From: Mycolicibacterium poriferae
Lineage (GTDB): Bacteria; Actinomycetota; Actinomycetes; Mycobacteriales; Mycobacteriaceae
Assembly: GCF_010728325.1 (NCBI RefSeq)
Contig: NZ_AP022570.1
Coordinates: 1,984,001-2,048,000, forward strand
Direction of reading: 5' to 3'
DNA: 64,000 nt
Of the stretch, positions 8,875 to 18,150 are shown piece by piece. Within the stretch, counting starts at the first letter, position 1; the number at the start of each line of letters is the position of its first letter. The position numbers and the translations under genes were made by a program. Under the pieces are notes generated by a model, which was given only the letters and a program-made list of their open reading frames with translations, had not been told where the DNA came from and ran no database searches.

Positions 8875-9951
8875 TTGGCAGAGATCGAGTTCCGGGATGT
8901 CACCCGCACCTACCCCGGTGGCATCACCGCGCAGAAGGGACTGAACCTGACCGTCGCCGACGGCGAGTTCCTGATCCTGGTCGGCCCGTCGGGCTGCGGG
9001 AAGAGCACTGCGCTGCGGCTGCTGGCCGGGCTGGACAAACCCACCTCGGGCGAGATCCGCATCGGCGGAACGGTGGTCAACGACCTGGGGCCCGGGCAGC
9101 GCGACATCGCGATGGTGTTCCAGAACTACGCGCTGTATCCGCACATGACCGTGTACCGCAACCTGGCCTACGGCCTCAAGCAGCGCAAGACGCCGCGCAC
9201 CGAGATCGACCGCCGGGTGCGCGAGACGGCCGAGCTGCTGGAGATCGGCGGGCTGCTGGACCGCAAGCCCGGCCAGCTGTCGGGCGGGCAGCGGCAGCGG
9301 GTCGCGATGGGGCGGGCGCTGGTGCGCGAACCCCAGGCGTTCCTGCTCGACGAGCCGTTGTCGAATCTGGACGCCAAGCTGCGCAACCAGGTGCGTGGTG
9401 ACCTCAAGCGGTTGCACCGCGAGGTGCCGGTGACCTCCCTCTACGTCACCCACGATCAGGTGGAGGCGATGACGCTGGGCGATCGGTTGTGCGTGATGGC
9501 CGGCGGTGAGGTGCAGCAGATCGGCACCACCGACGAGGTGTACAACCATCCGGCCAACACGTTCGTCGCGGCGTTCATGGGCAGCCCGCCGATGAACCTG
9601 ATGCCCGGCGAGGTGCGCTCCGGGGTGCTGCACGTCGGCGGCGCCGAGTTGTCGAGCGTGCCGTGCCCGGACGGGCCGGTGACGGTGGGGGCGCGTCCTG
9701 AGCATCTGGAGGTGCGTGGCGCGGGCGGCGATGGGGTGGTGCCGGCCCGGGTGGACTTCGTCGAGCCGCTCGGCAGCCATGTGCTGATCACCGCCGACGT
9801 CGATGCGACGCGGGTGATCGTGCAGGCGCCGGCGGGCACGGACTACGCGCCCGGTACCGCGATCGGGTTGGCGTTGCCGCCGGAGCACACCTACTTCTTC
9901 GACGCCGAGACCGGCGAGGCCCAGCTGCACCGCGAGCGCCTCACGTTGTAG
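8875..9951 (+). CDS. ABC transporter ATPase, MsmK/UgpC/MalK-like
   Basis: 358 aa ATPase energising the sugar importer. Walker A is GPSGCGKS at about 37-44, the Q-loop is VFQNYALYP, the signature LSGGQRQRVAMGRAL begins near 136, Walker B is AFLLDEP near 156-162 and the H-loop is YVTHDQVEA. The C-terminal TOBE-type regulatory domain spans about residues 240-358. The start is taken as TTG at 8875, directly after AGAGGCGAG; no ATG or GTG lies close in frame and the predicted protein then begins AEIEFRDV as homologues do. It is the last gene of the operon. Confidence 0.9.
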   Translation: MAEIEFRDVTRTYPGGITAQKGLNLTVADGEFLILVGPSGCGKSTALRLLAGLDKPTSGEIRIGGTVVNDLGPGQRDIAMVFQNYALYPHMTVYRNLAYGLKQRKTPRTEIDRRVRETAELLEIGGLLDRKPGQLSGGQRQRVAMGRALVREPQAFLLDEPLSNLDAKLRNQVRGDLKRLHREVPVTSLYVTHDQVEAMTLGDRLCVMAGGEVQQIGTTDEVYNHPANTFVAAFMGSPPMNLMPGEVRSGVLHVGGAELSSVPCPDGPVTVGARPEHLEVRGAGGDGVVPARVDFVEPLGSHVLITADVDATRVIVQAPAGTDYAPGTAIGLALPPEHTYFFDAETGEAQLHRERLTL

Positions 9952-10102
9952 CAGTCACGCGGCGCCTCACGCGGTAGCCGCCAAGCGCGGCATCGGAACC
10001 GTGCCGCCATCGAGCCAGCGAACCCCAGCGCGGGGTACGGTGAGCCCTCGAGCGGTGCTGTGTGGCGTCCTGCTTGTTGGCGGCCCGGCGAAGAGGGGGA
10101 GC

Positions 10103-11881
10103 GTGACCGTTGACGCGTGGGTGACGTTGGCCGTGGTCGTCGTCACCGTCGTTGTGCTGGTTTTCGACCGATACAACCCGGCGCTCGTCATGGGCGGCGC
10201 GGTCCTGGCGCTCTACGTTTCCGGGGTCATCGACTCCGGGCAGCTACTGGCCGGTGTGGCCAACGAGTCCCTGGCCATCGTGGCCGCGCTGTATGTACTG
10301 GCGGGCGCCGCCGACATCACCGGCGCGTTCGACGGGGTGACGTCCAAACTGCTGGGCGGCGCCGACCGGAACCGGCCGCGCGCGGAGTTGCTGCGGGTGT
10401 GCGGCCCGTCGGCGGGGGTGTCGGCGTTCATCGCGAACACCCCGCTGGTGGCGATGCTCGCGCCGCGCGTGGTTCGGTGGTGCCGCCGCACCGGACGCTC
10501 GCCGTCGCTGTACCTGATGCCACTGAGCTATGCGGTCATCCTCGGCGGGTCGATGACGATGATCGGCACCTCGGTCAACCTGTTCGTCAACGACCTGATC
10601 GACTCGGCGGGTCTGGGCCGACTCGGGGTGTTCTCCATCATCGGTGTCGGACTGCCGCTGACCATCGGCTGCGTGCTGCTGATGGTGTTGGTCGGGCCGC
10701 GCCTGCTCAAGGACCGCACCGCGCCGGGCGAGGTCCGCGCCGGCAACGAGCGCGAGTTCACCGTCGAGATGACGATTCCGTTCGACAGCGCCATGGCGGG
10801 GGCGACGGTCGCCGAGGCCGGGCTGCGCAACCTTGACGGGGTGTTCCTCGTCGAGGTGGAACGCGCGGAGCGGGTCATCGCGGCGGTCGGGCCGGATGAA
10901 CCGCTGGCGGTGGGGGACCGGCTGGTGTTCGTCGGGAACCTCGCCCGCGTGCTGGATCTGCAGAACATGACGGGCCTGGCGTCGGCGGAGGCGCGCCACT
11001 TCGACGACCTGGCGCGCAATCCGCAACGCCAGTTCGTCGAGGCGGTCATCGGAGCAGGGTCACCGCTGGTCGGCTCCAGCCTTAAGGCCGCCGGCTTCCG
11101 CAGCCGCTACGGGTCCGCGGTGGTCGCGATCCACCGGGCCAGCCAGCAGCTGTCCGGCAAGCTCGGCGACGTCCGGCTGCGCGCCGGTGACGTACTGCTG
11201 GTGCTGGCCGGGCCTGACTTCGCCCAGCAGTTTCGCGAGCACCGTGATTTCGCCGTCGTGGCCCCGCTCAACCAGGACCGGCCGATCCGGCGCGAACGAA
11301 CCCGGGTGGTCGAGTTTTGCGTCGCCGCGCTGATCGTGTTGGCCGGCACCGGACTGCTGGATCTGTTGAAGGCATCGCTGATCATCGCGTTCGCGCTGAT
11401 CGCCAGCCGTGTGGTGACGCTCAACGATGCGCGGCGCTTCGTCAACGTCAATGTCCTGTTGTTGATGGCGACCAGCTTCGCGCTCGGGCTGGCCGTCGAG
11501 GAGAGTGGGCTGGCCGCCACGCTGGCCAACCTGGTGGTCGGTGCGGCGGCGCCGCTGGGCAGCATCGGCCTGCTGGCGGCGGTGCTGGCGGCCACCATGC
11601 TGGTGACGGAGGTGATCTCCAACCTCGCCGCAGCTGCACTGATGTTCCCGATCGCGGTCGCCGTCGCCGAGCAGGCGGGCGTGAACGCCATGCCGTTCGC
11701 CGTGGTGGTGATCTTCGGGGCCAGCCTGTCGTTCCTGACGCCGATCGGCTACCAGACCAACACGATGGTGTGGGCCATGGGTGGCTACCGCTACACCGAC
11801 TTCGCCCGCCTGGGTATCCCGCTGACGCTGCTGGTCCTGGTGGCGACGCCGTTCCTGGTGCCGGTCTTCTTCCCGTTCTGA
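10103..11881 (+). CDS. SLC13/DASS-type permease with two RCK_C (TrkA-C) domains
   Basis: About 592 aa. N- and C-terminal blocks of hydrophobic segments (from VTLAVVVVTVVVLVFDRYNPA, and after residue about 410) flank a soluble middle region of about 200 residues. That region contains two TrkA-C-like repeats, the first around FTVEMTIPFDSAMAGATV and the second around GSPLVGSSLKAAGFRSRYG. This is the arrangement of SLC13 family permeases (di/tricarboxylate, sulfate or related anions). The GTG at 10103 follows GAGGGGGAGC. The frame is open upstream to 10001, but that extension is unlikely to be translated. The substrate is unknown. Confidence 0.85.
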   Translation: MTVDAWVTLAVVVVTVVVLVFDRYNPALVMGGAVLALYVSGVIDSGQLLAGVANESLAIVAALYVLAGAADITGAFDGVTSKLLGGADRNRPRAELLRVCGPSAGVSAFIANTPLVAMLAPRVVRWCRRTGRSPSLYLMPLSYAVILGGSMTMIGTSVNLFVNDLIDSAGLGRLGVFSIIGVGLPLTIGCVLLMVLVGPRLLKDRTAPGEVRAGNEREFTVEMTIPFDSAMAGATVAEAGLRNLDGVFLVEVERAERVIAAVGPDEPLAVGDRLVFVGNLARVLDLQNMTGLASAEARHFDDLARNPQRQFVEAVIGAGSPLVGSSLKAAGFRSRYGSAVVAIHRASQQLSGKLGDVRLRAGDVLLVLAGPDFAQQFREHRDFAVVAPLNQDRPIRRERTRVVEFCVAALIVLAGTGLLDLLKASLIIAFALIASRVVTLNDARRFVNVNVLLLMATSFALGLAVEESGLAATLANLVVGAAAPLGSIGLLAAVLAATMLVTEVISNLAAAALMFPIAVAVAEQAGVNAMPFAVVVIFGASLSFLTPIGYQTNTMVWAMGGYRYTDFARLGIPLTLLVLVATPFLVPVFFPF

Positions 11882-11929
11882 GCCGGAGCCCCTTATTCAC
11901 CTGGGTAGGGTTCGCGCCGCCAGCTGGTA

Positions 11930-12295
11930 CTAGGACTGCCCGACGTATTCGTCGCAGGAGAGGACGAGCGTGTCGGCGGGACTCGAAATATCGACATATT
12001 GATGTCCGGGGCGGCCACCGTCTCTAAGTGCAATCAGGTCGGCGATCACCTCGCTTGCCTTGGCTTGATCGAGCCGCCAGACGACCCGAGAACGGTCTAC
12101 TTCCACTTCTGAATCGCCAGGTTGGATCAGAAACTGATGGGCGAAGTCTCCATGCTGGAGTTGCCCGCCACCGTGTTCCACGGCGGCTTGCAGCGCGGAG
12201 GTGAATTCCTTCACCCCGTCTCCATCCATAGCCAGCAACACTGCATCGTCGCCGAGATTGAACCCGGGGGCGAACTCAACGCGAATGGTGCTCAT
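11930..12295 (-). CDS. Hypothetical protein, about 121 aa
   Basis: I do not recognise a family. The predicted start is the ATG at 12295 (protein begins MSTIRVEFAPGF) preceded by GGGGGA, which gives a soluble acidic protein with no signal peptide or membrane segment. A longer in-frame extension to 12424 has an unlike, Arg/Cys-rich composition and is probably not translated. Codon use fits the genome. It lies convergent to the SLC13-type gene and divergent from the arsR-like gene, with about 190 bp between the two starts. Confidence 0.6.
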   Translation of the reverse strand: MSTIRVEFAPGFNLGDDAVLLAMDGDGVKEFTSALQAAVEHGGGQLQHGDFAHQFLIQPGDSEVEVDRSRVVWRLDQAKASEVIADLIALRDGGRPGHQYVDISSPADTLVLSCDEYVGQS

Positions 12296-12444
12296 GCGTC
12301 CCCCAAGAAACGATTGTGCCTGTGCTGGCACAAAGATACTGGCGCAACGCACTCGCACCCGACGGCAATTATTGGATTCAGTCACTGCGGCGCAACCTCT
12401 GAAGCGCACCAGGGAGCCGGTCACCAGTCGACCGTTTAAGCCGA

Positions 12445-12476
12445 TATGATGGATTGCGATTTTGCTTAATCCATCA
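12445..12476 (+). promoter_or_regulatory. Promoter/operator of the arsR-sulP operon
   Basis: A perfect 9-bp inverted repeat, TGATGGATT (12447-12455) and AATCCATCA (12468-12476), is separated by 12 bp. This is the size and A+T-rich character expected for an ArsR-family operator. A TATGAT sequence at 12445-12450, a good -10 hexamer, overlaps the left arm. Binding would then block the promoter and autoregulate the operon. Ribosome binding site GGAGG follows at 12481-12485. Regulator and site are paired by position only. Confidence 0.65.
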
Positions 12477-12489
12477 AATCGGAGGTCGG

Positions 12490-12864
12490 ATGGCGCCGAG
12501 TTTCCGGGATTCCGCCGAGCGGCCCCTCTACGAGATCAAGGCCAACCTGTTCAAGGCGCTCGCGCACCCCGCACGCATCCGCATTCTCGAGATCCTGTCG
12601 TCCACCGGGCGCCCCACCCCGGTCAGCGAGATCCTCGCCGAGACCGGGCTGGAGCCGACCCTGCTCTCGCAGCATCTGGCGGTACTCAAGCGGCACTACG
12701 TCGTCAGCGGTGAGCGGGTCGGCAACGCCGTGTACTACGAGCTCGCCCACCCCAAGATCTCGGAACTGCTGCTGATCGCCCGGACCTTCCTCACCGACAC
12801 CCTGGGTGCGCGTCGCGACCAGCTCGAGATGCTGGGTTCGTTGCCCCCCGTCGGACAGCCGTGA
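12490..12864 (+). CDS. ArsR-family winged-helix repressor
   Basis: 124 aa. It has the HTH_ArsR fold with FKALAHPARIRILEIL (helices 1-2) and the recognition helix region TLLSQHLAVLKRHYVV, followed by the wing VGNAVYYELAHP. It lacks the CxC metal site of classic ArsR/SmtB (the first recognition helix has no ELCVCD-like motif) and has no Cys at all, so the inducer is not obviously a metal or a thiol. Its GTGA overlap with the SulP gene and the palindrome upstream suggest it represses its own operon in response to the transported anion or a related signal. Confidence 0.88.
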   Translation: MAPSFRDSAERPLYEIKANLFKALAHPARIRILEILSSTGRPTPVSEILAETGLEPTLLSQHLAVLKRHYVVSGERVGNAVYYELAHPKISELLLIARTFLTDTLGARRDQLEMLGSLPPVGQP

Positions 12865-14494
12865 CGCTCGTCGGCGGACTCCGGCACGCCCGCTCGCTAC
12901 TGCCGCACCGCTCCGATTGCGCCGGGCTGTCGCGGTCGTGGCGCCGGGACGTGTTGGCAGGCGTGACCGTCGGGGTTGTCGCGCTGCCGCTCGCGCTGGC
13001 GTTCGGCATCAGTTCCGGCGCGGGCGCGGCAGCCGGTCTGATCACCGCGGTGGTCGCGGGACTCGTGGCAGCGGTGTTCGGGGCTCGCACGTGCAGGTGT
13101 CGGGGCCGACCGGCGCGATGGCGGTGGTGCTGGCGCCCGTCGTGGCGCACTACGGGATGGGTTCGCTGGCGATGGTCACGGTGCTGGCCGGGGTGCTCGT
13201 GCTGCTGGCCGGCGTGACCGGGCTGGGACGGGCGGTCACGTTCATTCCGTGGCCGGTCATCGAGGGCTTCACCCTCGGTATCGCCGCGATCATCTTCCTG
13301 CAGCAAGTTCCGGCCGCACTCGGTCAGTCCGCATCACCCGGGGCGTCTCCGCTGGTCGCCGCGTTCCGGGCTGTCCTCGGCGTCGACTGGTCGGTCGCCG
13401 GACCGGCGCTGCTCGTCACCGTGCTGGTGGCCGCCGTGATGGTGGTGCTGCCCCGAATCCACCGTGCGATGCCGGAGTCACTGGTGGCGGTCATCGCGGC
13501 CACCGTGCTCGTGGTCGCGCTCGGTCTTCCGGTCGCCCGGATCGGTGAGCTGCCCAGCCAGCTTCCGGCGCCGGTGCTGCCGCATGCCGACTTGGGTGCG
13601 CTGCGAACGCTGCTCGGGGCGGCACTGGCGATCGCCGCGCTCGCCGCCATCGAATCACTGTTGTCGGCGCGGGTGGCGGCCACGATGTCGCCCACCGGCC
13701 CCTACGACCCGAACCGGGAACTGGTCGGGCAGGGGCTGGCGTCGGTGACGTCCGGAGTGTTTGGCGGCATGCCGGCCACCGGCGCGATCGCCCGGACCGC
13801 CGTCAACGTGCGCTCGGGCGCCCGCACCCGGGTATCGGCGATCGTGCATTCGCTGGTGCTGCTGGCCGTGGTCTACCTGGCCAGCGGCCCTGTCGCCGCG
13901 ATACCCCTGACGGCGCTGGCCGCGGTGCTGATGGTGACGTCGGTGCGCATGGTCTCGGTCCGCACCGTGGGCCGGCTCCTCGTCTCGACCCGCTCCGACG
14001 CGGTGACGTTCGTGCTGACCGCGGTGATCACCGTCGGGTTCGACCTGATCGAAGCGGTGCAGATCGGGGTGGTGGTCGCGGCGGTCTTCGCGCTGCGCAG
14101 TGTCGCCCGGCGCAGCAGCGTCACCCGCGAGGAGCTGCCCGGCCCGCCGCGCCCCGGCGACGAGAAGATCGCCGTGCTGCGTCTCGACGGTGCGATGTTC
14201 TTCGGTTCGGCAGAGCGCATTTCGAACACCATCACCGACGCCGAGCATCCGGACGTGAAGGTCGTGATCATCCGGATGTCGCAGCTGGGCATGCTCGACG
14301 CCACCGGTGCGCACACGCTGGCGCAGATCGCCGAGGAACTCGAATCGCGCGGCGTCACGGTGATCATCAAGGGGGTGCGTCCCGAACACCGCGCTCTGCT
14401 GGCCAACGTCGGCGTGATCGACTCACTGCGGCACGAGAACCATCTGATCGACTCGCTCGACGATGCGGTCGAACACGCCCGCAGCCATGTCTGA
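12861..14494 (+). pseudogene. SulP-family anion transporter, frameshifted
   Basis: The reading frame begins at GTG 12861 (GTGA overlap with arsR) and encodes the SulP N-terminus (WRRDVLAGVTVGVVALPLALAFG). It runs out of homology at about 13080, where the protein resumes in the -1 frame with the conserved HVQVSGPTGAM motif. A run of four G at 13080-13083 would restore one frame if it had five, so a single base is missing in a homopolymer. The downstream part is complete, with about ten membrane segments and a C-terminal STAS domain (IAVLRLDGAMFFGSAERI onward). If the base loss is real the transporter is inactive; if it is a sequencing error this is an intact transporter of about 544 aa. SulP proteins move sulfate, bicarbonate or dicarboxylates. 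Confidence 0.75.
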
Positions 14495-14533
14495 CGACCG
14501 CGCCGTTTCCCCCAATCAGGGACCGGTTCGCTG

Positions 14534-14944
14534 CTACTGCAGTCGCTTCTTGATGCGCGCCAGCATCGCCGACATGCCCCGCAACCGCAGCGGGCTGATC
14601 AGTGCCGCTAGCCCGAGGTCGGTGTAGAAGTCGTCGGGCACGGCGAGGATGTCCTCGGCCGACTGCCCGTCCAGGCCGGCGGCCAGTATGGCGGCGAACC
14701 CGCGGGTCGTCGGTGCCTCGGCCGGCGCACTGAAGTGCAGCCGCACCGCGCTGCGGTCCTCGGCGTCGACATGCAGGAACAGCGGCGACTGGCATTCGGG
14801 CACCGGTTCCATCGCCGCCTCCTCGAGGTCGGCGGGCAGGGCGGGCAGCTCATCGGCGAACTCCAGCAGCAGGGCGAGCTTGTCCTGCCCGTCCACCTCC
14901 TGGAAGTCCGAGACGACCTCGGCCAGGGCCGCGGGCATGCTCAT
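14534..14944 (-). CDS. sufE: SufE-family sulfur acceptor protein
   Basis: 136 aa. SufE proteins accept persulfide sulfur from a cysteine desulfurase for Fe-S cluster assembly. The conserved [10 protein letters not shown] segment contains the acceptor Cys, and [14 protein letters not shown] plus the C-terminal [11 protein letters not shown] match the family. The start ATG at 14944 overlaps the sseA stop. A frame extension to 15019 is only antisense-like read-through of sseA. In mycobacteria a SufE-like gene directly follows sseA, as here. Downstream it converges on the SulP gene. Confidence 0.9.
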   Translation of the reverse strand: MSMPAALAEVVSDFQEVDGQDKLALLLEFADELPALPADLEEAAMEPVPECQSPLFLHVDAEDRSAVRLHFSAPAEAPTTRGFAAILAAGLDGQSAEDILAVPDDFYTDLGLAALISPLRLRGMSAMLARIKKRLQ

Positions 14945-15849
14945 GAGGCGCCGGGCGCATCCCCCGGATCGGATCCGGTGGTCACGGGCACCCGCACGGC
15001 GTTGCCCCATTCGGTCCACGAGCCGTCGTAGTTGCGCACGCCTTCCATGCCGAGCAGATGGGTCAGCACGAACCAGGTGTGGCTCGAGCGTTCCCCGATG
15101 CGGCAGTAGGCGATGACGCCGGAGTCGGTGCCGCCGGACGGGGCGAACTGTCCGTAGAGCTCGTCGAGTTCGGCGCGGGACCGGAACTTACCGTTGTCCT
15201 GGGCGGCCTTGGCCCACGGGATCGACACGGCGGTCGGGATGTGGCCGCCGCGCAGCGCGCCTTCTTCGGGGTAGTCGGGCATGTGGGTGCGTTCGCCGGT
15301 GTACTCCTGGGGCGAGCGGACGTCGATCAGGGGCTGCTTGCCCAGGATGGCGAGCACGTCTTCTTTGAACGCACGGATCGGGGCGTCGTTGCGTTCGACG
15401 ACCGGGTAGCCGGTGGTCTGCTTGGACGGCACGTCGAGGGTGGTGTCGCGGCCGTCGGAGATCCACAGGTTGCGTCCGCCGTCGAGCAGGCGCACGTCGG
15501 GGTGGCCGAACAGGGTGAACACCCACAGCGCGTAGGCGGCCCACCAGTTGCTCTTGTCGCCGTAGATGACGACGGTGTCCTCGCGGGAGATGCCTTTGCG
15601 GTTCATCAGCTCGGCGAACTGCTCGCCGGTGATGTAGTCGCGCACCTCGGGGTCGTTGAGGTCGGTGTGCCAGTCGATCTTGACGGCGCCGGGGATGTGG
15701 CCGGTGTCGTAGAGCAGCACATCCTCGTCGGACTCGACGATGGCCAGGCCGGGTCGGCCGAGGTTGCCGGACAGCCAGTCGGCGGTGACCAGACGTTCCG
15801 GGTGGGCGTAGGACTGCAGGGCGGGGCTGGGATCAGGCGGTAACGGCAC
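14941..15849 (-). CDS. sseA: Thiosulfate sulfurtransferase (rhodanese), SseA-like
   Basis: 302 aa with two rhodanese domains. The N-terminal inactive domain begins near [12 protein letters not shown]. The C-terminal domain carries the catalytic cysteine in [17 protein letters not shown] near residue 250. Related enzymes transfer sulfane sulfur from thiosulfate or 3-mercaptopyruvate. Length and sequence agree with mycobacterial SseA. It is co-transcribed with sufE (4-bp overlap), suggesting a sulfur-transfer unit. No maf or accA3 gene is adjacent, unlike the order I recall from M. tuberculosis. Confidence 0.9.
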   Translation of the reverse strand: MPLPPDPSPALQSYAHPERLVTADWLSGNLGRPGLAIVESDEDVLLYDTGHIPGAVKIDWHTDLNDPEVRDYITGEQFAELMNRKGISREDTVVIYGDKSNWWAAYALWVFTLFGHPDVRLLDGGRNLWISDGRDTTLDVPSKQTTGYPVVERNDAPIRAFKEDVLAILGKQPLIDVRSPQEYTGERTHMPDYPEEGALRGGHIPTAVSIPWAKAAQDNGKFRSRAELDELYGQFAPSGGTDSGVIAYCRIGERSSHTWFVLTHLLGMEGVRNYDGSWTEWGNAVRVPVTTGSDPGDAPGAS

Positions 15850-16100
15850 GCGCCCAGCCTACCGTCGGGGCCGTGCGGATCCGAGGCCCGGGACCTGCGG
15901 TGCCGCTGCGGAAAGTGAGCACGCTCACCGCGTGGCTGGTGGACCGCTGGGGGCTTCCTGCCGGTTCGCTGGGGTCGCCGGCTTTTTGCTGGTCGCGGCC
16001 TTAATCTCAAGATCACAAGCGTGCTGGGCAGCGTCGCGCGGCTGTGAGCTTCAGTCAAGGCAATGAGCTTCTCTTACTCCCTGAAGGGGATGGGCAGACG

Positions 16101-16454
16101 ATGAACAAGAACCTGGTCGCGGCGGTGTCGGCGGTGTGCGTGATGGGCGCGGTGGTGACGGCGAGCCCGGCGATGGCCGCCAAGGGTGATCCTGCCGCCG
16201 GCGGCGCCCAGTCCACCTGGGAGATGCCGGATGTGAAGGGCATGATTCTGCACCCTGCGCTGCAGTCCATCCTGTCGGCCACGGGCGGCAAGCAGGTGAA
16301 GGTCAACTACGTCGACGCCGGTCACCTGGCGGTCTACAACGACGAGAACTGGATGGTGTGCGGGCAGTCGCCCGCGCCCGGCGCCGAAACGGCGAAGTAC
16401 TCGGTGACGCTGAAGGTGGAGCGTCCGGCGTTCGACGAATGCCCCTCCAGCTGA
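16101..16454 (+). CDS. Small secreted PASTA-like protein
   Basis: 117 aa. The N-terminal signal peptide ends around SPAMAAKG (AMA cleavage motif). The mature part starts with WEMPDVKGMILHPALQSIL, which resembles the opening of a PASTA domain (MPDV-G-x-L-A). Two Cys (WMVCGQSPAPG and the C-terminal DECPSS) could form a disulfide. A paralogue lies at 32033-32374. I chose ATG 16101 over an upstream in-frame start because the signal peptide begins there. Function is unknown, presumably extracytoplasmic. Confidence 0.8.
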   Translation: MNKNLVAAVSAVCVMGAVVTASPAMAAKGDPAAGGAQSTWEMPDVKGMILHPALQSILSATGGKQVKVNYVDAGHLAVYNDENWMVCGQSPAPGAETAKYSVTLKVERPAFDECPSS

Positions 16455-16583
16455 GCTGAACAATTCCCAGAAATCTCCGGGTTTCCTGATCTGATCTTGT
16501 GGGTAAGCCGCCAGGGTCGGAGTCGTGAACAGGTCGTTCGCGGCGCCGGTGTTCACAGCCAAATAACAGAAAGCCCTTGCCGC

Positions 16584-16680
16584 GTCAGCGGTGTGCTGAC
16601 TGAGTAGCCGCTGACCCTGGGGTGTCGGATCGGGAATGAGTCCCCTCGCGGGCGTTGCAGCGGAGCAGCCTTCCGACGCC
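16584..16680 (+). promoter_or_regulatory. Structured 5' leader of the ProP-like gene (candidate)
   Basis: The 250-bp gap before the transporter gene contains two consecutive inverted repeats. One is GTCAGCGG (16584-16591) with CCGCTGAC (16608-16615). The other is GGTGTCGGA (16621-16629) with TCCGACGCC (16672-16680), which pair with one G-U. They lie just upstream of the ribosome binding site GAGGAAGG. I do not match them to a known riboswitch class. They may be a cis-regulatory leader or chance stems in GC-rich DNA. Confidence 0.3.
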
Positions 16681-16705
16681 GACCCTGATTTGAGGAAGGC
16701 TTCCC

Positions 16706-18091
16706 ATGAGTAGCCCCGACAGGTCCCCGACCGCCGACGCCGCTGACGAGGCCCCGCCCGGGGTACTGAAGAAGGCCATCGCCGCCTCGGCGATCGGTAA
16801 CGCCACCGAATGGTTCGACTACGGCCTTTACGCCTACGGCGTCACCTACATCTCGGCGGCGATCTTCCCCGGCGACACCACGGAGGCGACGCTGTTCGCG
16901 TTGATGACGTTCGCGGTGTCCTTCCTGGTCCGCCCGCTGGGCGGGTTCGTGTGGGGCCCGCTCGGTGACCGGCTCGGCCGCCGCCAGATCTTGGCCATCA
17001 CGATCGTGCTGATGGCCTCGGCGACGTTCTGTGTGGGCCTGGTGCCCACCTACGACATGATCGGCTTCTGGGCGCCGGTGCTGATGATCGGCCTGCGGAT
17101 GATCCAGGGCTTCTCCACCGGCGGTGAGTACGGCGGTGCCGCCACGTTCATGGCCGAGTACGCCCCGCCGCGCCGCCGCGGATTCATGGGCAGCTTCCTG
17201 GAATTCGGCACGCTGGCCGGTTTCTCGGCCGGTGCGCTGCTGATGCTGGGCTTCTCGCTGGTGCTCAACGACGATCAGATGGGCAGCTGGGGCTGGCGCA
17301 TCCCGTTCCTGATCGCGGCGCCGCTGGGCATCGTCGGCATCTATCTGAGGACCAAGCTCGAGGACACCCCGGTGTTCAAGGAGCTGGAGGAGCAGGGCAA
17401 GGAAGAGGAGAACATCGGGTCGGAGTTCAAGGACCTCATCACCCGCTACTGGGCTCCGATCCTGAAGCTCGGCGGCCTGGTGGTCGCGCTCAACGTGGTC
17501 AACTACACGCTGCTGTCCTACATGCCTACTTATCTCGAGCAGGGTATCGGGCTGTCGACGGACATGTCGCTGGTCGTCCCGATCATCGGCATGCTGGCGA
17601 TGATGGTGTTCGTGCCGTTCGCCGGGCATCTGTCCGACCGGGTCGGTCGAAAGCCGCTGTGGTGGGTGTCGCTGATCGGCCTGTTCATCATGGTGGTGCC
17701 GATGTTCATGCTGATGTCCACCGGTGTGGTGGGTGCGATCATCGGCTTCGCGGTGCTGGGTCTGCTCTATGTGCCTCAGCTGGCGACGATTTCGGCGATG
17801 TTCCCGGCCATGTTCCCGACCCAGGTGCGCTTCGCCGGCTTCGCCATCGCCTACAACGTGTCGACGTCGATCTTCGGCGGCACCGCCCCGGCGGTCAACG
17901 AGTGGTTGGTCGCCGAGTCCGGCAACAATCTGTGGCCGGCGTTCTACATGATGATCGCCGTCGTCGTCGGTGCCATCGCGCTCCTGAAGGTGCCCGAGAC
18001 CACGCGGTGCCCGATCAACGGCACCGAGATCCCGGGCACCCCGGAAGCCCCGCCCCAACTGGAGCTCGTCGGGGCGGGCAGCCGGTCCTGA
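16706..18091 (+). CDS. MFS metabolite:H+ symporter, ProP-like
   Basis: 461 aa, twelve predicted membrane segments, metabolite:H+ symporter (MHS) subfamily. Landmarks are IGNATEWFDYGLYAYG at the first helix, the GDRLGRRQILA loop 2-3 motif and GFSTGGEYGGAATFMAEYAP in helix 5. Members carry betaine, proline, ectoine, dicarboxylates or aromatic acids. It sits next to the aminotransferase/dehydrogenase cluster and converges on it, so it may import that pathway's substrate. It lacks the long C-terminal coiled coil of E. coli ProP, so osmosensing by that route is unlikely. Confidence 0.88.
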   Translation: MSSPDRSPTADAADEAPPGVLKKAIAASAIGNATEWFDYGLYAYGVTYISAAIFPGDTTEATLFALMTFAVSFLVRPLGGFVWGPLGDRLGRRQILAITIVLMASATFCVGLVPTYDMIGFWAPVLMIGLRMIQGFSTGGEYGGAATFMAEYAPPRRRGFMGSFLEFGTLAGFSAGALLMLGFSLVLNDDQMGSWGWRIPFLIAAPLGIVGIYLRTKLEDTPVFKELEEQGKEEENIGSEFKDLITRYWAPILKLGGLVVALNVVNYTLLSYMPTYLEQGIGLSTDMSLVVPIIGMLAMMVFVPFAGHLSDRVGRKPLWWVSLIGLFIMVVPMFMLMSTGVVGAIIGFAVLGLLYVPQLATISAMFPAMFPTQVRFAGFAIAYNVSTSIFGGTAPAVNEWLVAESGNNLWPAFYMMIAVVVGAIALLKVPETTRCPINGTEIPGTPEAPPQLELVGAGSRS

Positions 18092-18112
18092 GCCGAGCGG
18101 CGCAGCTCGGCT
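18091..18112 (+). terminator. Hairpin terminator after the ProP-like gene
   Basis: A perfect 8-bp stem, AGCCGAGC (18091-18098) and GCTCGGCT (18105-18112), with a 6-nt loop starts at the last base of the stop codon. It has no U tract, which is usual for mycobacterial intrinsic terminators. It separates two convergent genes. Confidence 0.5.
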
Positions 18113-18150
18113 GACGGCGTTGCGCTGCTGGCCGAGCGGCGTGGCTCCGT

